From Flavobacteriaceae bacterium MAR_2010_188 (GTDB lineage: Bacteria > Bacteroidota > Bacteroidia > Flavobacteriales > Flavobacteriaceae), in the NCBI GenBank assembly GCA_900104375.1, contig LT629302.1:806001-870000 (forward strand): a stretch of 64,000 bases of DNA, given 5' to 3'. The notes below the pieces were generated by a model. The model did not search any database, had not been told where the DNA came from, and saw only the letters and a list, made by a program, of their open reading frames with translations. Shown one piece after another: positions 18,370 through 27,040 of this stretch (position 1 is its first letter; each line of letters starts with the position of its first letter). The translations under genes were made by a program, and so were the position numbers.

Positions 18370-19038
18370 ATGAAAAACCTGCTTTTTTTACTACTGCTTG
18401 CTCCAATTGCCTTATTCGCTCAGGTTGAACCTGTTGAGCAAGATTCTACCGACGTTGAGTTTATTTATATTGAAGGTGATTCTATCCCTCATGCAGCGAT
18501 AGATTTGGACGAAATTGTACTACTACAAAAGCTAAAGTTCGATGATAGAAAGGATAGGATTCGTTATCTTATTTTAAAGCGGAAGACCATAAAAGTGTAT
18601 CCTTATGCCAAATTGGCCGCAGAAAGGTTAACTGACCTCAACGAAAGATTGGCAAAACTCGAAAAGAAAAGCGATAAAAAGCGCTATGCAAAAATCATAC
18701 AACGCTACATTGAAGAGGAGTTTGCCGAAGAACTAAAAAAACTTACTATCACCGAAGGGCAGATTCTAGTAAAATTGATTCATCGCCAGACCGGACATAC
18801 TACATTTGATCTAATTAAAGAATTGAGAAGTGGTTGGAGGGCTTTTTGGTTTAACAATACCGCTAAATTGTTCGATATTTCCTTAAAAGAAGAATTTAAA
18901 CCTCTCGAGACTAAAGAAGATTTTTTGATTGAAGATATTTTACAAAGAGCTTTTCAATCGGGCCAATTAAAACGGCAAGATCCGGCTTTCGAAATAGATT
19001 ATTATGATCTCACCGACAAATGGCTAGCCAGTAAATAA
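18370..19038 (+). CDS. DUF4294 family secreted protein
   Basis: A 222-residue protein with a signal peptide (MKNLLFLLLLAP then ALFAQ). The central part has the DUF4294 pattern KRKTIKVYPYAKLAAERL followed by a charged amphipathic helix region and a KLIHRQTGHTTFDLIKEL segment. The family is nearly confined to Bacteroidota and has no established function; a periplasmic location is inferred from the leader. The start is at 18370 rather than 18352 because the leader begins there. The HlyIII-like gene follows 8 bases after the stop, so the two may be co-transcribed. Confidence 0.8.
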   Translation: MKNLLFLLLLAPIALFAQVEPVEQDSTDVEFIYIEGDSIPHAAIDLDEIVLLQKLKFDDRKDRIRYLILKRKTIKVYPYAKLAAERLTDLNERLAKLEKKSDKKRYAKIIQRYIEEEFAEELKKLTITEGQILVKLIHRQTGHTTFDLIKELRSGWRAFWFNNTAKLFDISLKEEFKPLETKEDFLIEDILQRAFQSGQLKRQDPAFEIDYYDLTDKWLASK

Positions 19039-19046
19039 ATTAGTTT

Positions 19047-19676
19047 TTGGGAAAAATCCAATCACATTTTGAAGAAACATTAAATGCTTGGAGCCATGGT
19101 ATAGGAGTTCTTCTAGGAATCGCTGGGCTTGTTTTACTAGTAATTTTTACCAAGAATACCATCGAATGGAGTTTGGTTAGTGTCATAATTTATGGAGTTT
19201 CCATAATCGTCCTTTTTTCTGCATCTACCATCTACCATTCGACCAAGCACGAGAAACGTAAGCATATCTTTAGGATAATAGACCACATCAGTATCTATTT
19301 GCTGATTGCAGGAAGCTACACCCCAGTTTTACTCATTACTCTACCAAATAGCCTAGGATGGACATTATTTTGGGTTGTTTGGGGTTTTGCGGTTTTTGGA
19401 ATCGTGCTAAAATTATTCTTTACCGGTCGGTTCGAGATATTTTCGACTATACTTTATTTGTTGATGGGATGGCTAATCGTGTTTGATATTGTTGAACTAA
19501 GCAGGATAATGGATAGTGCAGGTCTTTGGCTGATGTCTTCCGGAGGAATATTTTATACCGTGGGAATTATTTTCTATGCTATCGAAAAAATCCCCTATAA
19601 TCACGTCATCTGGCATATTTTTGTTTTGGCAGGCGCCATTTGCCATTTTCTGATGATTTTTAAATATGTGATTTAG
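19047..19676 (+). CDS. Hemolysin III / PAQR family membrane protein
   Basis: A 209-residue integral membrane protein with seven predicted helices. The PAQR motifs are present: SASTIYHS in helix 2, DHISIYLLIAGSYTP in helix 3 and HVIWHIFVLAGAICHF in the last helix, giving the conserved Ser, Asp and His residues thought to bind zinc. Relatives include bacterial HlyIII/YqfA and eukaryotic adiponectin receptors, probably lipid hydrolases; true haemolytic activity is doubtful. No ATG is available near the N-terminus. The most likely start is TTG at 19047, eight bases after the DUF4294 stop codon. Confidence 0.87.
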   Translation: MGKIQSHFEETLNAWSHGIGVLLGIAGLVLLVIFTKNTIEWSLVSVIIYGVSIIVLFSASTIYHSTKHEKRKHIFRIIDHISIYLLIAGSYTPVLLITLPNSLGWTLFWVVWGFAVFGIVLKLFFTGRFEIFSTILYLLMGWLIVFDIVELSRIMDSAGLWLMSSGGIFYTVGIIFYAIEKIPYNHVIWHIFVLAGAICHFLMIFKYVI

Positions 19677-19683
19677 TTGTTGG

Positions 19684-19725
19684 TTGCTAGTTGCTAGTTT
19701 TTGGTTTTTGGTTTTTGGTTTTTGG
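19684..19725. repeat. Two adjacent heptamer arrays (TTGCTAG x2, TTTTTGG x4)
   Basis: TTGCTAG occurs twice at 19684-19697 and TTTTTGG four times at 19698-19725, directly after the HlyIII-like stop codon. Both units are 7 bases long, like the larger array that follows. Confidence 0.85.
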
Positions 19726-19743
19726 ATTTTTAAATATTAGTTT

Positions 19744-19848
19744 CATACCTCATACCTCATACCTCATACCTCATACCTCATACCTCATACCTCATACCTC
19801 ATACCTCATACCTCATACCTCATACCTCATACCTCATACCTCATACCT
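19744..19848. repeat. Perfect 7-bp tandem array, CATACCT x15
   Basis: Fifteen exact copies of CATACCT fill 105 bases between convergent genes. The last T of the array is the first base of the complementary TGA stop of the DUF4268 gene. Such pure short repeats expand and contract by slipped-strand pairing. Since the array lies past both stop codons, length changes should not alter either protein. Confidence 0.97.
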
Positions 19849-20276
19849 CAACTTTTCAAAAAATCTTCAAAGTCAAGAAAAAATTCCTCGAACTTAGGCA
19901 TGGTTTCTTTAAAAAACTCCATCACCGAGCGCCAAGAATTTTTATTATGGATGGAAACTTTTTCATCTAATTCAACATAAATCCTAGAGATTTCCTTTCC
20001 GTTCTCTAGAAAATATTGCTCTTCAAAAATGGCAGTTGGCAAATAAGATTCTTGTATCACAGTCTTCATAGATTGTAATCTTTCCCAATACTTTATACGG
20101 TTTTCTAAATCATCTTCTAGGTCTAAAACAACCATGGCAGATTGATTATCAAATTGAAATTTAAAGCTAAAACCCTTGATTTTTGTATTGTATAAAATCC
20201 ACCTCCTAGGAAACGATTTTCCAAAACTAGTCCAGAACAATTCCCTTAAATTGCGTGATTCCTCTTTACTGAACAT
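19848..20276 (-). CDS. DUF4268 family protein
   Basis: A 142-residue protein beginning MFSKEESRNLRELFWTSFG, then RRWILYNTKIKGFSFKF, the pattern I associate with DUF4268. It is rich in aromatic and acidic residues, with no signal peptide or membrane segment. In other proteins this domain sits at the C-terminus of larger nuclease-like or DNA-interacting proteins; as a stand-alone protein in Bacteroidota its role is unknown. It starts 5 bases after the stop of the ZIP transporter gene and is probably co-transcribed with it. Its stop codon lies at the edge of the CATACCT array. Confidence 0.75.
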   Translation of the reverse strand: MFSKEESRNLRELFWTSFGKSFPRRWILYNTKIKGFSFKFQFDNQSAMVVLDLEDDLENRIKYWERLQSMKTVIQESYLPTAIFEEQYFLENGKEISRIYVELDEKVSIHNKNSWRSVMEFFKETMPKFEEFFLDFEDFLKS

Positions 20277-20281
20277 TGTTA

Positions 20282-20956
20282 TTAGATAAAGTAAGCGATT
20301 GCGATACCGAGCAGAATCGACACCAATTTGGAGAGGTTAAAACTATGGCCTTTATCACTTTCAAATAAAATGATGGTAGAAATATGTAAAAAGATACCAA
20401 TAACCAAAGCATTTATATAAGGCAAAATTTCTTCGAAGAGATGCAAGTAATTGGCCATATAAGTCCCCAAAGGCGTCATAAAAGCGAATAGGGTAAGAAA
20501 CAAGAATACTTCTCTCTTACTGCATTTACTTTTTATAAGAAAAGAGCCTAATACGGCTGCCACAGGGATTTTATGTATCAACACGCCATAAACCATACTG
20601 TTGCCTTGACTAATCGGGAATCCTTCAAGTAGACTATGGATGCAAAGACTTACGAACAACAGCCAAGGGAAACTCGTCATATTATCCGAATGATGTACGT
20701 GCCCATGTTCTGCTCCTTTTGAGAAGAATTCTAGAGTGATTTGTATAAGAATCCCAAACATAATATATAAGCCGGTTTGCTTGGCAGACAAGGATTCATA
20801 GACTTCTGGCAAGAGGTCGAACAAGGTTAAGGCAAGCAAAAAAGCGCCACTAAAAGAAAGTAATAGTTGAGAGGATAATTTTGATTTTTCTTGAAGGAAC
20901 AACGCAAAACATACACCAATTATTACGGCCAAGAGTGGTAATAAATAAACTAGCAT
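20282..20956 (-). CDS. ZIP family divalent metal transporter
   Basis: A 224-residue inner-membrane protein with about seven to eight helices. The metal-binding helices have the ZIP signatures HSLLEGFPISQG (helix 4) and HKIPVAAVLGSF (helix 5), the His/Glu pair that lines the zinc path. A histidine-rich loop (EHGHVHHSD) between helices 3 and 4 is typical of the variable cytosolic loop. It would import zinc or another divalent metal. It is the first gene of a two-gene unit with the DUF4268 gene and is divergent from the THUMP methyltransferase gene. No Zur-like operator is obvious. Confidence 0.87.
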   Translation of the reverse strand: MLVYLLPLLAVIIGVCFALFLQEKSKLSSQLLLSFSGAFLLALTLFDLLPEVYESLSAKQTGLYIMFGILIQITLEFFSKGAEHGHVHHSDNMTSFPWLLFVSLCIHSLLEGFPISQGNSMVYGVLIHKIPVAAVLGSFLIKSKCSKREVFLFLTLFAFMTPLGTYMANYLHLFEEILPYINALVIGIFLHISTIILFESDKGHSFNLSKLVSILLGIAIAYFI

Positions 20957-20997
20957 TTACCTGAATTCATTGTTTTTTCAGTCTAAGAAGCGATTTC

Positions 20998-21026
20998 TTT
21001 GAAGCAGTAAAAATACGTTATTTTTG
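20998..21026 (+). promoter_or_regulatory. Full Bacteroidota promoter (TTTG-N17-TATTTTTG)
   Basis: TTTG at 20998-21001 and TATTTTTG at 21019-21026, 17 bases apart, match the flavobacterial consensus TTG-N17-23-TAnnTTTG. It lies 21 bases before the ATG of the THUMP methyltransferase at 21048. Confidence 0.7.
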
Positions 21027-21047
21027 CAATCAGGAAATCGAAGACTT

Positions 21048-22205
21048 ATGGAGACCAATTTTAAGATGTTAGCAAAAACCTTGTTCGGTTTTGAGGAACT
21101 TCTCGTGAAAGAGCTTAACCAAATGGGTGCCCAAGATGTAAAGGCGGGTATTAGGAACGTATCCTTTAGTGGAGACAAAGGTTTTATGTATAAAGCCAAT
21201 ATTGGTCTAAGGACGGCTATTAAAATCCTAAAACCCATTCATACCTTCAAGTTGAACAATGAACAGGATCTTTATGACGAAGTCTATAAAATGGATTGGA
21301 CCGGTTATTTAAAGCCCAGCGGAACCCTTGCTATAGGGGCCACCATTAATTCTGAAAATTTCTCTCATAGTCATTATGTGGCGCTTAAAACGAAGGATGC
21401 CATCGTAGATAAGTTCCGCGACACCACGGGAGAAAGGCCTAACGTAGATTTACGCTTTCCAGATTTAAAGATAAATGTGCATATAGATAGAAATCTTTGT
21501 ACCATTTCTCTTGATACTTCTGGTGAATCCTTGCACAAACGTGGCTATAAGACCGCGACCAACATTGCCCCAATCAACGAAGTTCTTGCAGCTGGTCTGG
21601 TAATGTTATCTGGTTGGGACGGACAATCACATTTTATGGACCCTATGTGCGGAAGTGGCACCATTGCCGCAGAAGCCGCAATGATTGCCTGTAACATTCC
21701 GCCCAACTTAATGAGAACTGAATTTGCTTTTGAAAGATGGGGAGATTGGGATGTCGAACTTTTTGAAAAAATCGAAGAATCGTTGTTGAGCAAGACTCGT
21801 GATTTTCACTATAGGATTATTGGTTACGATAAATCTCCATCTGCAATCGATAAAGCCAAGGAAAATATTAAAAATGCCCATTTAGATGAATTCGTCGAAT
21901 TTGTGCATCATGATTTCTTTAAAACAGAAAAACAAGTAGAAGGGAAGCTTCATATGTTATTTAATCCGCCTTACGGTGAAAGATTGGATATTGATATGGA
22001 AAAATTCTACGAGGAGATCGGGAATACTTTAAAACAAGGCTATCCGGGCACAGATGCCTGGTTTATAACTTCTAATTTGGAAGCGATTAAACACGTTGGT
22101 TTGCGTCCTTCTAGAAAGATAAAAGTGTTTAATGCTAAGCTGGAAGCGAGACTTTTAAAGTATGAAATTTACGAAGGAAGCAAAAAAGCTAAGTATCAGG
22201 ATTAA
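21048..22205 (+). CDS. THUMP-domain class I SAM RNA methyltransferase (RlmL N-terminal-like)
   Basis: A 385-residue protein. Residues about 1-155 hold the ferredoxin-like and THUMP RNA-binding parts (KTLFGFEELLVKELNQMG at the start). The rest is a Rossmann methyltransferase with the SAM loop DPMCGSGTIAAEAA and the catalytic NPPYGERL motif typical of N2-guanine methyltransferases. It matches the N-terminal half of E. coli RlmL, which makes m2G2445 in 23S rRNA; the RlmK half is absent, as usual in Bacteroidota. The start at 21048 is chosen because the promoter ends at 21026, so an upstream TTG at 21024 would lie inside the promoter. It is convergent with a lipoprotein gene 6 bases away. Confidence 0.88.
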   Translation: METNFKMLAKTLFGFEELLVKELNQMGAQDVKAGIRNVSFSGDKGFMYKANIGLRTAIKILKPIHTFKLNNEQDLYDEVYKMDWTGYLKPSGTLAIGATINSENFSHSHYVALKTKDAIVDKFRDTTGERPNVDLRFPDLKINVHIDRNLCTISLDTSGESLHKRGYKTATNIAPINEVLAAGLVMLSGWDGQSHFMDPMCGSGTIAAEAAMIACNIPPNLMRTEFAFERWGDWDVELFEKIEESLLSKTRDFHYRIIGYDKSPSAIDKAKENIKNAHLDEFVEFVHHDFFKTEKQVEGKLHMLFNPPYGERLDIDMEKFYEEIGNTLKQGYPGTDAWFITSNLEAIKHVGLRPSRKIKVFNAKLEARLLKYEIYEGSKKAKYQD

Positions 22206-22211
22206 AAATTT

Positions 22212-23330
22212 TTAGTTTCGGATCACTATTCTATCAGGAACGGAATTTAGCTCAACCAATTTTAAAATTTCATTCTGATAATTGGTATAAATAATTCCGC
22301 CTTTTCCGCCTTCATCCCCAATATCGAAACCGTAAATTACTAGACCACTTTCTAGGTCTTGTACAAAAGCAGTCATTTTAATATTGGCGTTATAGTTATA
22401 GGATAAAATGTGGCTGAGTTCTAAAGCAAAAAAATCTTCACCATTTATTACTTCCCCAGTTTCGAGATTCACGGTGCCCGGGCCAACTTCTATGATGCTA
22501 GGTTGTATGTAGTCAATATCTATACCTAGAATATTTCCCTCTAGTTGAATATCAAAAAGACCTAATCCATCTGGTAAAAGACCAAAATTGAGGTAAGAAC
22601 TTCCAATCTCTTCAAAGGTGTTAGAATCATAAATCTCATAACTATTATCTTGAAAGAAAACATAGAGCTTTCCATCTTTTTCTGATGCTTTAAAGACATT
22701 GCTAAAGTCAATTGCCTTTGCGACGGTCATTGTCGTTAAATCTATTTTACTAATCTTATAAGTGTTTCCATTTTCAACTTGGGTAAGAAAAACATTTTCG
22801 TCCCTGACAATTACGGAACCAACAACTTCTGCGTTACCAAGGTTTATTTCTTCACATATTCTACTTTTAGTATCATAACTTTTTATCTTGAAAAGTCCTT
22901 CACTGATTAAATCTTTTATCGTAACCATCGCAACCCGACTATTGGTTATAATCGGACGGATTCCGAATTCATTCTCTTCTAAATCACAGATATAGGAAAG
23001 CATCAATATTTCTGAATTGACCACATTCTTCTGTGAAACCTTATAGTTTACGTCGGCTCTAGAAACCAGATTTATCAAGTCGTTATGTTGAATAAAGAAA
23101 TATTCGTCGTCAATTAGATTTAATTCTGCAGTGAGATTAAAATCAATTTTGTTTTCTCCATTATTGTAGATGTTATGCTGATAAATTGTGCCGTCCGTTT
23201 CAGAAATGACTAAAATATCTGGAAACGTTTCTTCATCTTTATTAGAAGAATCACCCATGTCGTCATTAGAACATGAAGCCAATAACATGAATACCATTAA
23301 AGTTGCAATCCAACTGCAGTATTTAGTCAT
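22212..23330 (-). CDS. Unknown lipoprotein, probable beta-propeller
   Basis: A 372-residue protein with a lipoprotein signal (VFMLLASC, lipidation at the Cys) followed by an acidic, Ser/Asn-rich linker. The mature part is rich in short strand-turn units such as 'DLTTMTVAKAIDFSNV' and 'VNLETGEVINGEDF', the look of a periplasmic beta-propeller. I do not recognise a catalytic motif or a named family. The gene starts at the base after the stop codon of the DinB-like gene, so the pair is co-transcribed. Function unknown. Confidence 0.65.
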   Translation of the reverse strand: MTKYCSWIATLMVFMLLASCSNDDMGDSSNKDEETFPDILVISETDGTIYQHNIYNNGENKIDFNLTAELNLIDDEYFFIQHNDLINLVSRADVNYKVSQKNVVNSEILMLSYICDLEENEFGIRPIITNSRVAMVTIKDLISEGLFKIKSYDTKSRICEEINLGNAEVVGSVIVRDENVFLTQVENGNTYKISKIDLTTMTVAKAIDFSNVFKASEKDGKLYVFFQDNSYEIYDSNTFEEIGSSYLNFGLLPDGLGLFDIQLEGNILGIDIDYIQPSIIEVGPGTVNLETGEVINGEDFFALELSHILSYNYNANIKMTAFVQDLESGLVIYGFDIGDEGGKGGIIYTNYQNEILKLVELNSVPDRIVIRN

Positions 23331-23855
23331 CTAATACGATTTTTGGAGCTGATTGGTATGATGCTCAATATGATAGGCAGTCCACATCAGAATTTCTCTC
23401 ACCGGCATTTTTCCCATTAAGGGATGAGGAAGTACAAGTTCGTCGAGATTTGGGTCCGAAATCTTCCTGATTTTATAGGATAATTTTTTATGTTCAATTT
23501 GAAGTCTATCCACGATATAATGTTTGTCGTAGTTAGAAGGAACTTTCATATTCTTTGAAGGTCCAAAGGTCACATTTGGATTTTCGGCGAGCCGTTCTAG
23601 GTAACGTTTTACTATTTCGTTATAAGTCCTTAGGCTGCGATTGGTTTTACCGTATTTGGTCCTTATAATAAAACGGGGAAGGCTTAAAGCTGTATTTAAG
23701 GGAATTACACTTTGTAGTAAATGAAGTGCTTGCTGGCCGGTGGTCCATTTATTTTCTGGTCCCAACCGCCATTTTTCAATTTTTTGATTTTGAAGAAATT
23801 GTACCAGAACCTGACTTTTATCATCGATAAGGTCGGCTATTTCATCTTTGTGCAT
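23331..23855 (-). CDS. DinB-like four-helix protein
   Basis: A 174-residue protein with the DinB/YfiT-like helical pattern: TTGQQALHLLQSVIPL in helix 2 gives the first metal His, and WTAYHIEHHTNQL in helix 4 gives the HxxHH group. These three histidines usually bind a divalent metal. Family members are mostly thiol-dependent transferases or are unassigned. The frame runs to a TTG at 23867, but the ATG at 23855 (MHKDEIADL) is the better start. It is followed without a gap by the unknown lipoprotein gene. Confidence 0.75.
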   Translation of the reverse strand: MHKDEIADLIDDKSQVLVQFLQNQKIEKWRLGPENKWTTGQQALHLLQSVIPLNTALSLPRFIIRTKYGKTNRSLRTYNEIVKRYLERLAENPNVTFGPSKNMKVPSNYDKHYIVDRLQIEHKKLSYKIRKISDPNLDELVLPHPLMGKMPVREILMWTAYHIEHHTNQLQKSY

Positions 23856-23955
23856 AGCATCTTGCAATTTTTATCAAAAGATACTGAAAATTTATAACAA
23901 CTGAGTCAGGACTTAAAGCTTATAATAAATATTGAAGCTTAAGTGATTTTAAATG

Positions 23956-24681
23956 CTATTTTGCTTTTTTGTAAAGCGGAATCCTATAAGAAAGGGTGTA
24001 GCCATAACCGAAACCAAACCTGCCGCTGTCATATGTTCTGTTGTAACCAGGAATGTAGAGATTTTCAAAATTATTTGGAGAATCTTCGCTGATCAAACCT
24101 TTAAATTGAATGTTAAGACCCATATAAAGATTACTGAATATTTCAGCTTTAATCCCAACCAATAATTCTCCCCACAACGCAGACAAGCCGCTTATTTCGG
24201 CATTGTCGGTTAAGGTAACCGGAGTTTGATAATATTGATCGGTATTGTATATGGTAAAACTATTTACGCTGTGTTTAAAGGAAGTTACCCCGACTCTAAG
24301 CCCGCCGTAGATAAGATTGTCCATATCTAGCCAGTTCTCATAAAAATTATAGTCGATACCGGCCTTAAAATAATTTCCAGAGGTAGTAACATCTAGGTAA
24401 TCGCTGGCAGTGGTTTTTTCTTCAGTTCCGATTTCGCCTGCGATATAAAGTTTTTTAGTAAGCCGATAATCGCCAATGATTTCGAAACCTGAGTAATCTT
24501 CATCTAAAAATGAGCGTGCTAACTTTCCTAAATCTGCACCTACTCTTAGACCATAACTTTGTTTATAAACAACCGTGTCAATAACCTTGGTTTCTTCCTG
24601 AGCCGAAATTATGTTGGCCCAGAAAATAAAAACCGCAATACTAATGGTATAAAGTGATGTGCGGCTCATCTTCGTTTTCAA
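23956..24681 (-). CDS. DUF6048 family outer-membrane beta-barrel protein
   Basis: A 241-residue protein with an N-terminal signal peptide (SIAVFIFWANIISAQ) and a mature part made of alternating hydrophobic strands (YGLRVGADLGKL, YGGLRVGVTSF, FGFGYGYTLSYRIPLY) that end in an aromatic-rich strand, the look of a small outer-membrane barrel. I place it in DUF6048, a flavobacterial family with no known role. The start at 24681 overlaps the upstream DUF6452 gene by 41 bases; an ATG four codons later (24669) would also keep the leader. It forms an operon with the DUF6452 and RlmD genes, an order common in Flavobacteriaceae. Confidence 0.75.
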   Translation of the reverse strand: MKTKMSRTSLYTISIAVFIFWANIISAQEETKVIDTVVYKQSYGLRVGADLGKLARSFLDEDYSGFEIIGDYRLTKKLYIAGEIGTEEKTTASDYLDVTTSGNYFKAGIDYNFYENWLDMDNLIYGGLRVGVTSFKHSVNSFTIYNTDQYYQTPVTLTDNAEISGLSALWGELLVGIKAEIFSNLYMGLNIQFKGLISEDSPNNFENLYIPGYNRTYDSGRFGFGYGYTLSYRIPLYKKAK

Positions 24682-25213
24682 TATTATTAATTAAAATATC
24701 ATAATTAAAAATCCAATTGTCCCCATCATTTTCAATTGTTAATTGCACATCGTTATATATGGCCTTATAGCCACAAGCACGAGAAACATAAACAAATTCT
24801 GGAGTATAGGTTAACTTAATGATATCTGTATTAGGATTTGTTTCATCGTTCTGGTCATCAGCAAAAAATTCTGAATCTTTGGTAACTTCAAATCGAATCG
24901 TGCGAAGAACGCCTTCCTCTTCAAAGTTTAATGGAACAGATGCAGTAGAAACATCCGAGTTGAATAAGACATAGTCATCTACACCAATTGCTCGGACTGA
25001 AAGCCCATTAACAACTTTAGAGGCGGTCTGATTATTAATATCGAAAAACTGAAATAAAACGTTGGGTGTGGTTGAAGTCGTGGCAGGGCAAATATCATCC
25101 CGTTCACAATTTGTGGTGACAATAACCAAAAAACAGGCCGACATGAGGGCAACTAATCTTTTCAATGGGAATTTTGAGATAATGATGGTCGACTTATTCT
25201 TCAACTTAATCAA
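24641..25213 (-). CDS. DUF6452 family lipoprotein
   Basis: A 190-residue protein with a basic, hydrophobic leader and a possible lipoprotein Cys in IVTTNCERDDICP. Two further Cys (ICPATT and the one in SRACGYKA) may pair. The mature part is a small all-beta domain resembling DUF6452, found mostly in Flavobacteriia next to DUF6048 and the RlmD methyltransferase. No function is known. The position suggests a cell-envelope role with the beta-barrel encoded downstream; this is inference from the conserved neighbourhood. It lies 6 bases after the rlmD stop. Confidence 0.72.
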   Translation of the reverse strand: MIKLKNKSTIIISKFPLKRLVALMSACFLVIVTTNCERDDICPATTSTTPNVLFQFFDINNQTASKVVNGLSVRAIGVDDYVLFNSDVSTASVPLNFEEEGVLRTIRFEVTKDSEFFADDQNDETNPNTDIIKLTYTPEFVYVSRACGYKAIYNDVQLTIENDGDNWIFNYDILINNIENEDEPHITLYH

Positions 25214-25219
25214 TTGAAT

Positions 25220-26635
25220 TTATAATTTTCTTTTCTCTAAAAGTACAACATTTTCAACGTGGTAGGTCTGCGGGAACATATCCACAGCCTGCACTTTGGT
25301 GACTTTATATACCTCGTTTAGCAAAGATAAATCCCTGGCCTGCGTGGCACTATTGCAACTCACATACACAATTTTTTGAGGTGAAATATTCAAAAGTTGT
25401 TCTACAACATCTTTATGCATCCCATCTCTAGGTGGATCTGTAATGACTACGTCTGGTTTGCCATGAGTTTCGATAAAATCGTCATTGAAAACAGATTTCA
25501 TATCCCCGACAACAAATTCCACATTATCAATATTATTTAATCTTGCATTTTCATTTGCAGCTAAAATCGCGTCTGGAACAGATTCTACACCGACCACCTT
25601 TTTGGCTTTCTTCGCCACAAACTGCGCAATGGTTCCCGTGCCGGTATAAAGATCATAAACCAATTCGTCACCTTGTAAATCTGCAAACTCTCTCGCCACT
25701 TTATATAAGGAATAGGCCTGATCTGAGTTTGTTTGGTAAAAGGATTTAGCATTGATCTTAAATTTAAGGCCTTCCATTTCTTCAAAGATATGATCTGTTC
25801 CTTTGTAGCAAACAACTTCTTGATCGTAAATAGTGTCGTTGCCTTTTTCGTTAATCACGTATTGTAAGGACGTAATTTCAGGGAATTCAGAATGCAAAAA
25901 GTCGAGTAGGAGTTCACGATTTTCCTTTTCATCCCTAAAAAATTGCACCACTACCATGATTTCTCCGGTGGAAGTTGTACGGATCATTAATGTTCTTAAA
26001 AGTCCGGTCTGATTTCTAGTGTTGAAAAATTCAAGATTGTTATCGACCGCAAATTTCTTTACCGAATTTCTAATGGCGTTGCTCGGGTCTTCTTGTAGCC
26101 AACATTCATCTAAATCTAGAATCTTATCCCACATCCCTGGAATATGAAAACCAAGTGCATTTTTTTCGTCGATTTCTCTATCAGACTTAATCTCTGATAA
26201 AGTCAGCCAACGGCTATCGCTGAATGAGAATTCCATTTTGTTCCGGTAGAAATATTCATTTTCTGAACCAATTATAGGAGAAATTTCGGGTAATTCTAAA
26301 TGCCCGATTCTGCGAAGATTGTTTTCCACTTCTTTCTGTTTATAAAAAAGTTGATATTCGTAGGCCATATTTTGCCATTTGCAACCCCCGCAAACACCAA
26401 AGTGCTTGCATTTTGGCTCGGTACGCTTATCCGAAAACTTTTTGATTTTTAAAGCTCTGCCTTCATAATAAGACTTTCTTTGCTTTAAAGTTTGAACATC
26501 AATAACATCGCCAGGCACCACATTCGTCAAGAAAATAACCCGACCATCTGGGGCTTTGGCTACACTTTTTCCTTTCGCACCAGCATCAATGACCTCAACA
26601 TCTTCAAAAACCTTTTTAATCGTTTTTCTACCCAT
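25220..26635 (-). CDS. rlmD: 23S rRNA (uracil-C5)-methyltransferase, RlmD/RumA type
   Basis: A 471-residue SAM enzyme. Residues 1-65 form a TRAM RNA-binding domain. C76, C82 and C85 (KCKHFGVCGGCKW) with a later Cys would ligate a 4Fe-4S cluster. The methyltransferase domain has the DLYTGTGTIAQF SAM loop, the DPPRDGMHK motif and the catalytic Cys in YVSCNSATQARDL. Relatives methylate U1939 (RlmD) or U747 (RlmC) of 23S rRNA; choosing between them by eye is uncertain. It is the first gene of the operon with the DUF6452 and DUF6048 genes. The promoter lies directly before the start codon. Confidence 0.88.
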   Translation of the reverse strand: MGRKTIKKVFEDVEVIDAGAKGKSVAKAPDGRVIFLTNVVPGDVIDVQTLKQRKSYYEGRALKIKKFSDKRTEPKCKHFGVCGGCKWQNMAYEYQLFYKQKEVENNLRRIGHLELPEISPIIGSENEYFYRNKMEFSFSDSRWLTLSEIKSDREIDEKNALGFHIPGMWDKILDLDECWLQEDPSNAIRNSVKKFAVDNNLEFFNTRNQTGLLRTLMIRTTSTGEIMVVVQFFRDEKENRELLLDFLHSEFPEITSLQYVINEKGNDTIYDQEVVCYKGTDHIFEEMEGLKFKINAKSFYQTNSDQAYSLYKVAREFADLQGDELVYDLYTGTGTIAQFVAKKAKKVVGVESVPDAILAANENARLNNIDNVEFVVGDMKSVFNDDFIETHGKPDVVITDPPRDGMHKDVVEQLLNISPQKIVYVSCNSATQARDLSLLNEVYKVTKVQAVDMFPQTYHVENVVLLEKRKL

Positions 26636-26639
26636 GCCG

Positions 26640-26647
26640 CAAAAATA
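26640..26647 (-). promoter_or_regulatory. -7 promoter element, leaderless type, for rlmD
   Basis: On the minus strand TATTTTTG is followed by CGGC and the ATG, the same layout as ahead of the MFS exporter at 4052. A TTG-like -33 sits only 14 bases upstream, shorter than usual. Confidence 0.55.
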
Positions 26648-26752
26648 ATAATAGGATTAATCAATCTAGACATTTATAGGATTTAGTTTGAGGAAGAAGA
26701 CATGAGAGTATAGAAAATGGAATAAAGAGAAGTAGGTAGGGATTAGAGATTA

Positions 26753-26776
26753 GTTTCAAAGTTTCAAAGTTTCAAA
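26753..26776. repeat. GTTTCAAA x3 tandem repeat
   Basis: Three exact 8-base copies, with a fourth partial copy at 26784. It lies in the rlmD-aminotransferase intergenic region. Confidence 0.85.
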
Positions 26777-27009
26777 GTAGAAAAGTTTCAATATAAACAT
26801 GTGGTAATACTTAAAATCATCATAGCATTGAGGCAATTTTAGTTTTTTCAGCAAAAATTGGGTTACTCCTTAAAACCAACATAAAAACCAACCCGCCTTT
26901 TATAAAAATAAAATTTGGGCAAGCAACCAAAAACCAAAAAACATAAAACAAAGACAAAAAACTTAATGCCTACTTTGCCTCCTACCTGTGACGGGTTTAG
27001 TTGGCCTCT

Positions 27010-27040
27010 TTGCATCTTTGTAGCCTTGCATCTTTGTAGC
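27010..27040. repeat. 15-base direct repeat, two copies 16 bases apart
   Basis: TTGCATCTTTGTAGC occurs at 27010-27024 and 27026-27040. It resembles other low-complexity patches in the same gap and may be a slippage product. Confidence 0.8.

Noticed and set aside
19691-19897. Small reading frame with repeated SYLIPHT units
   Set aside because: It is only the translation of the CATACCT array and the TTTTTGG repeats. A 7-base repeat read in triplets gives a 7-residue repeat by necessity. There is no start context or homology.
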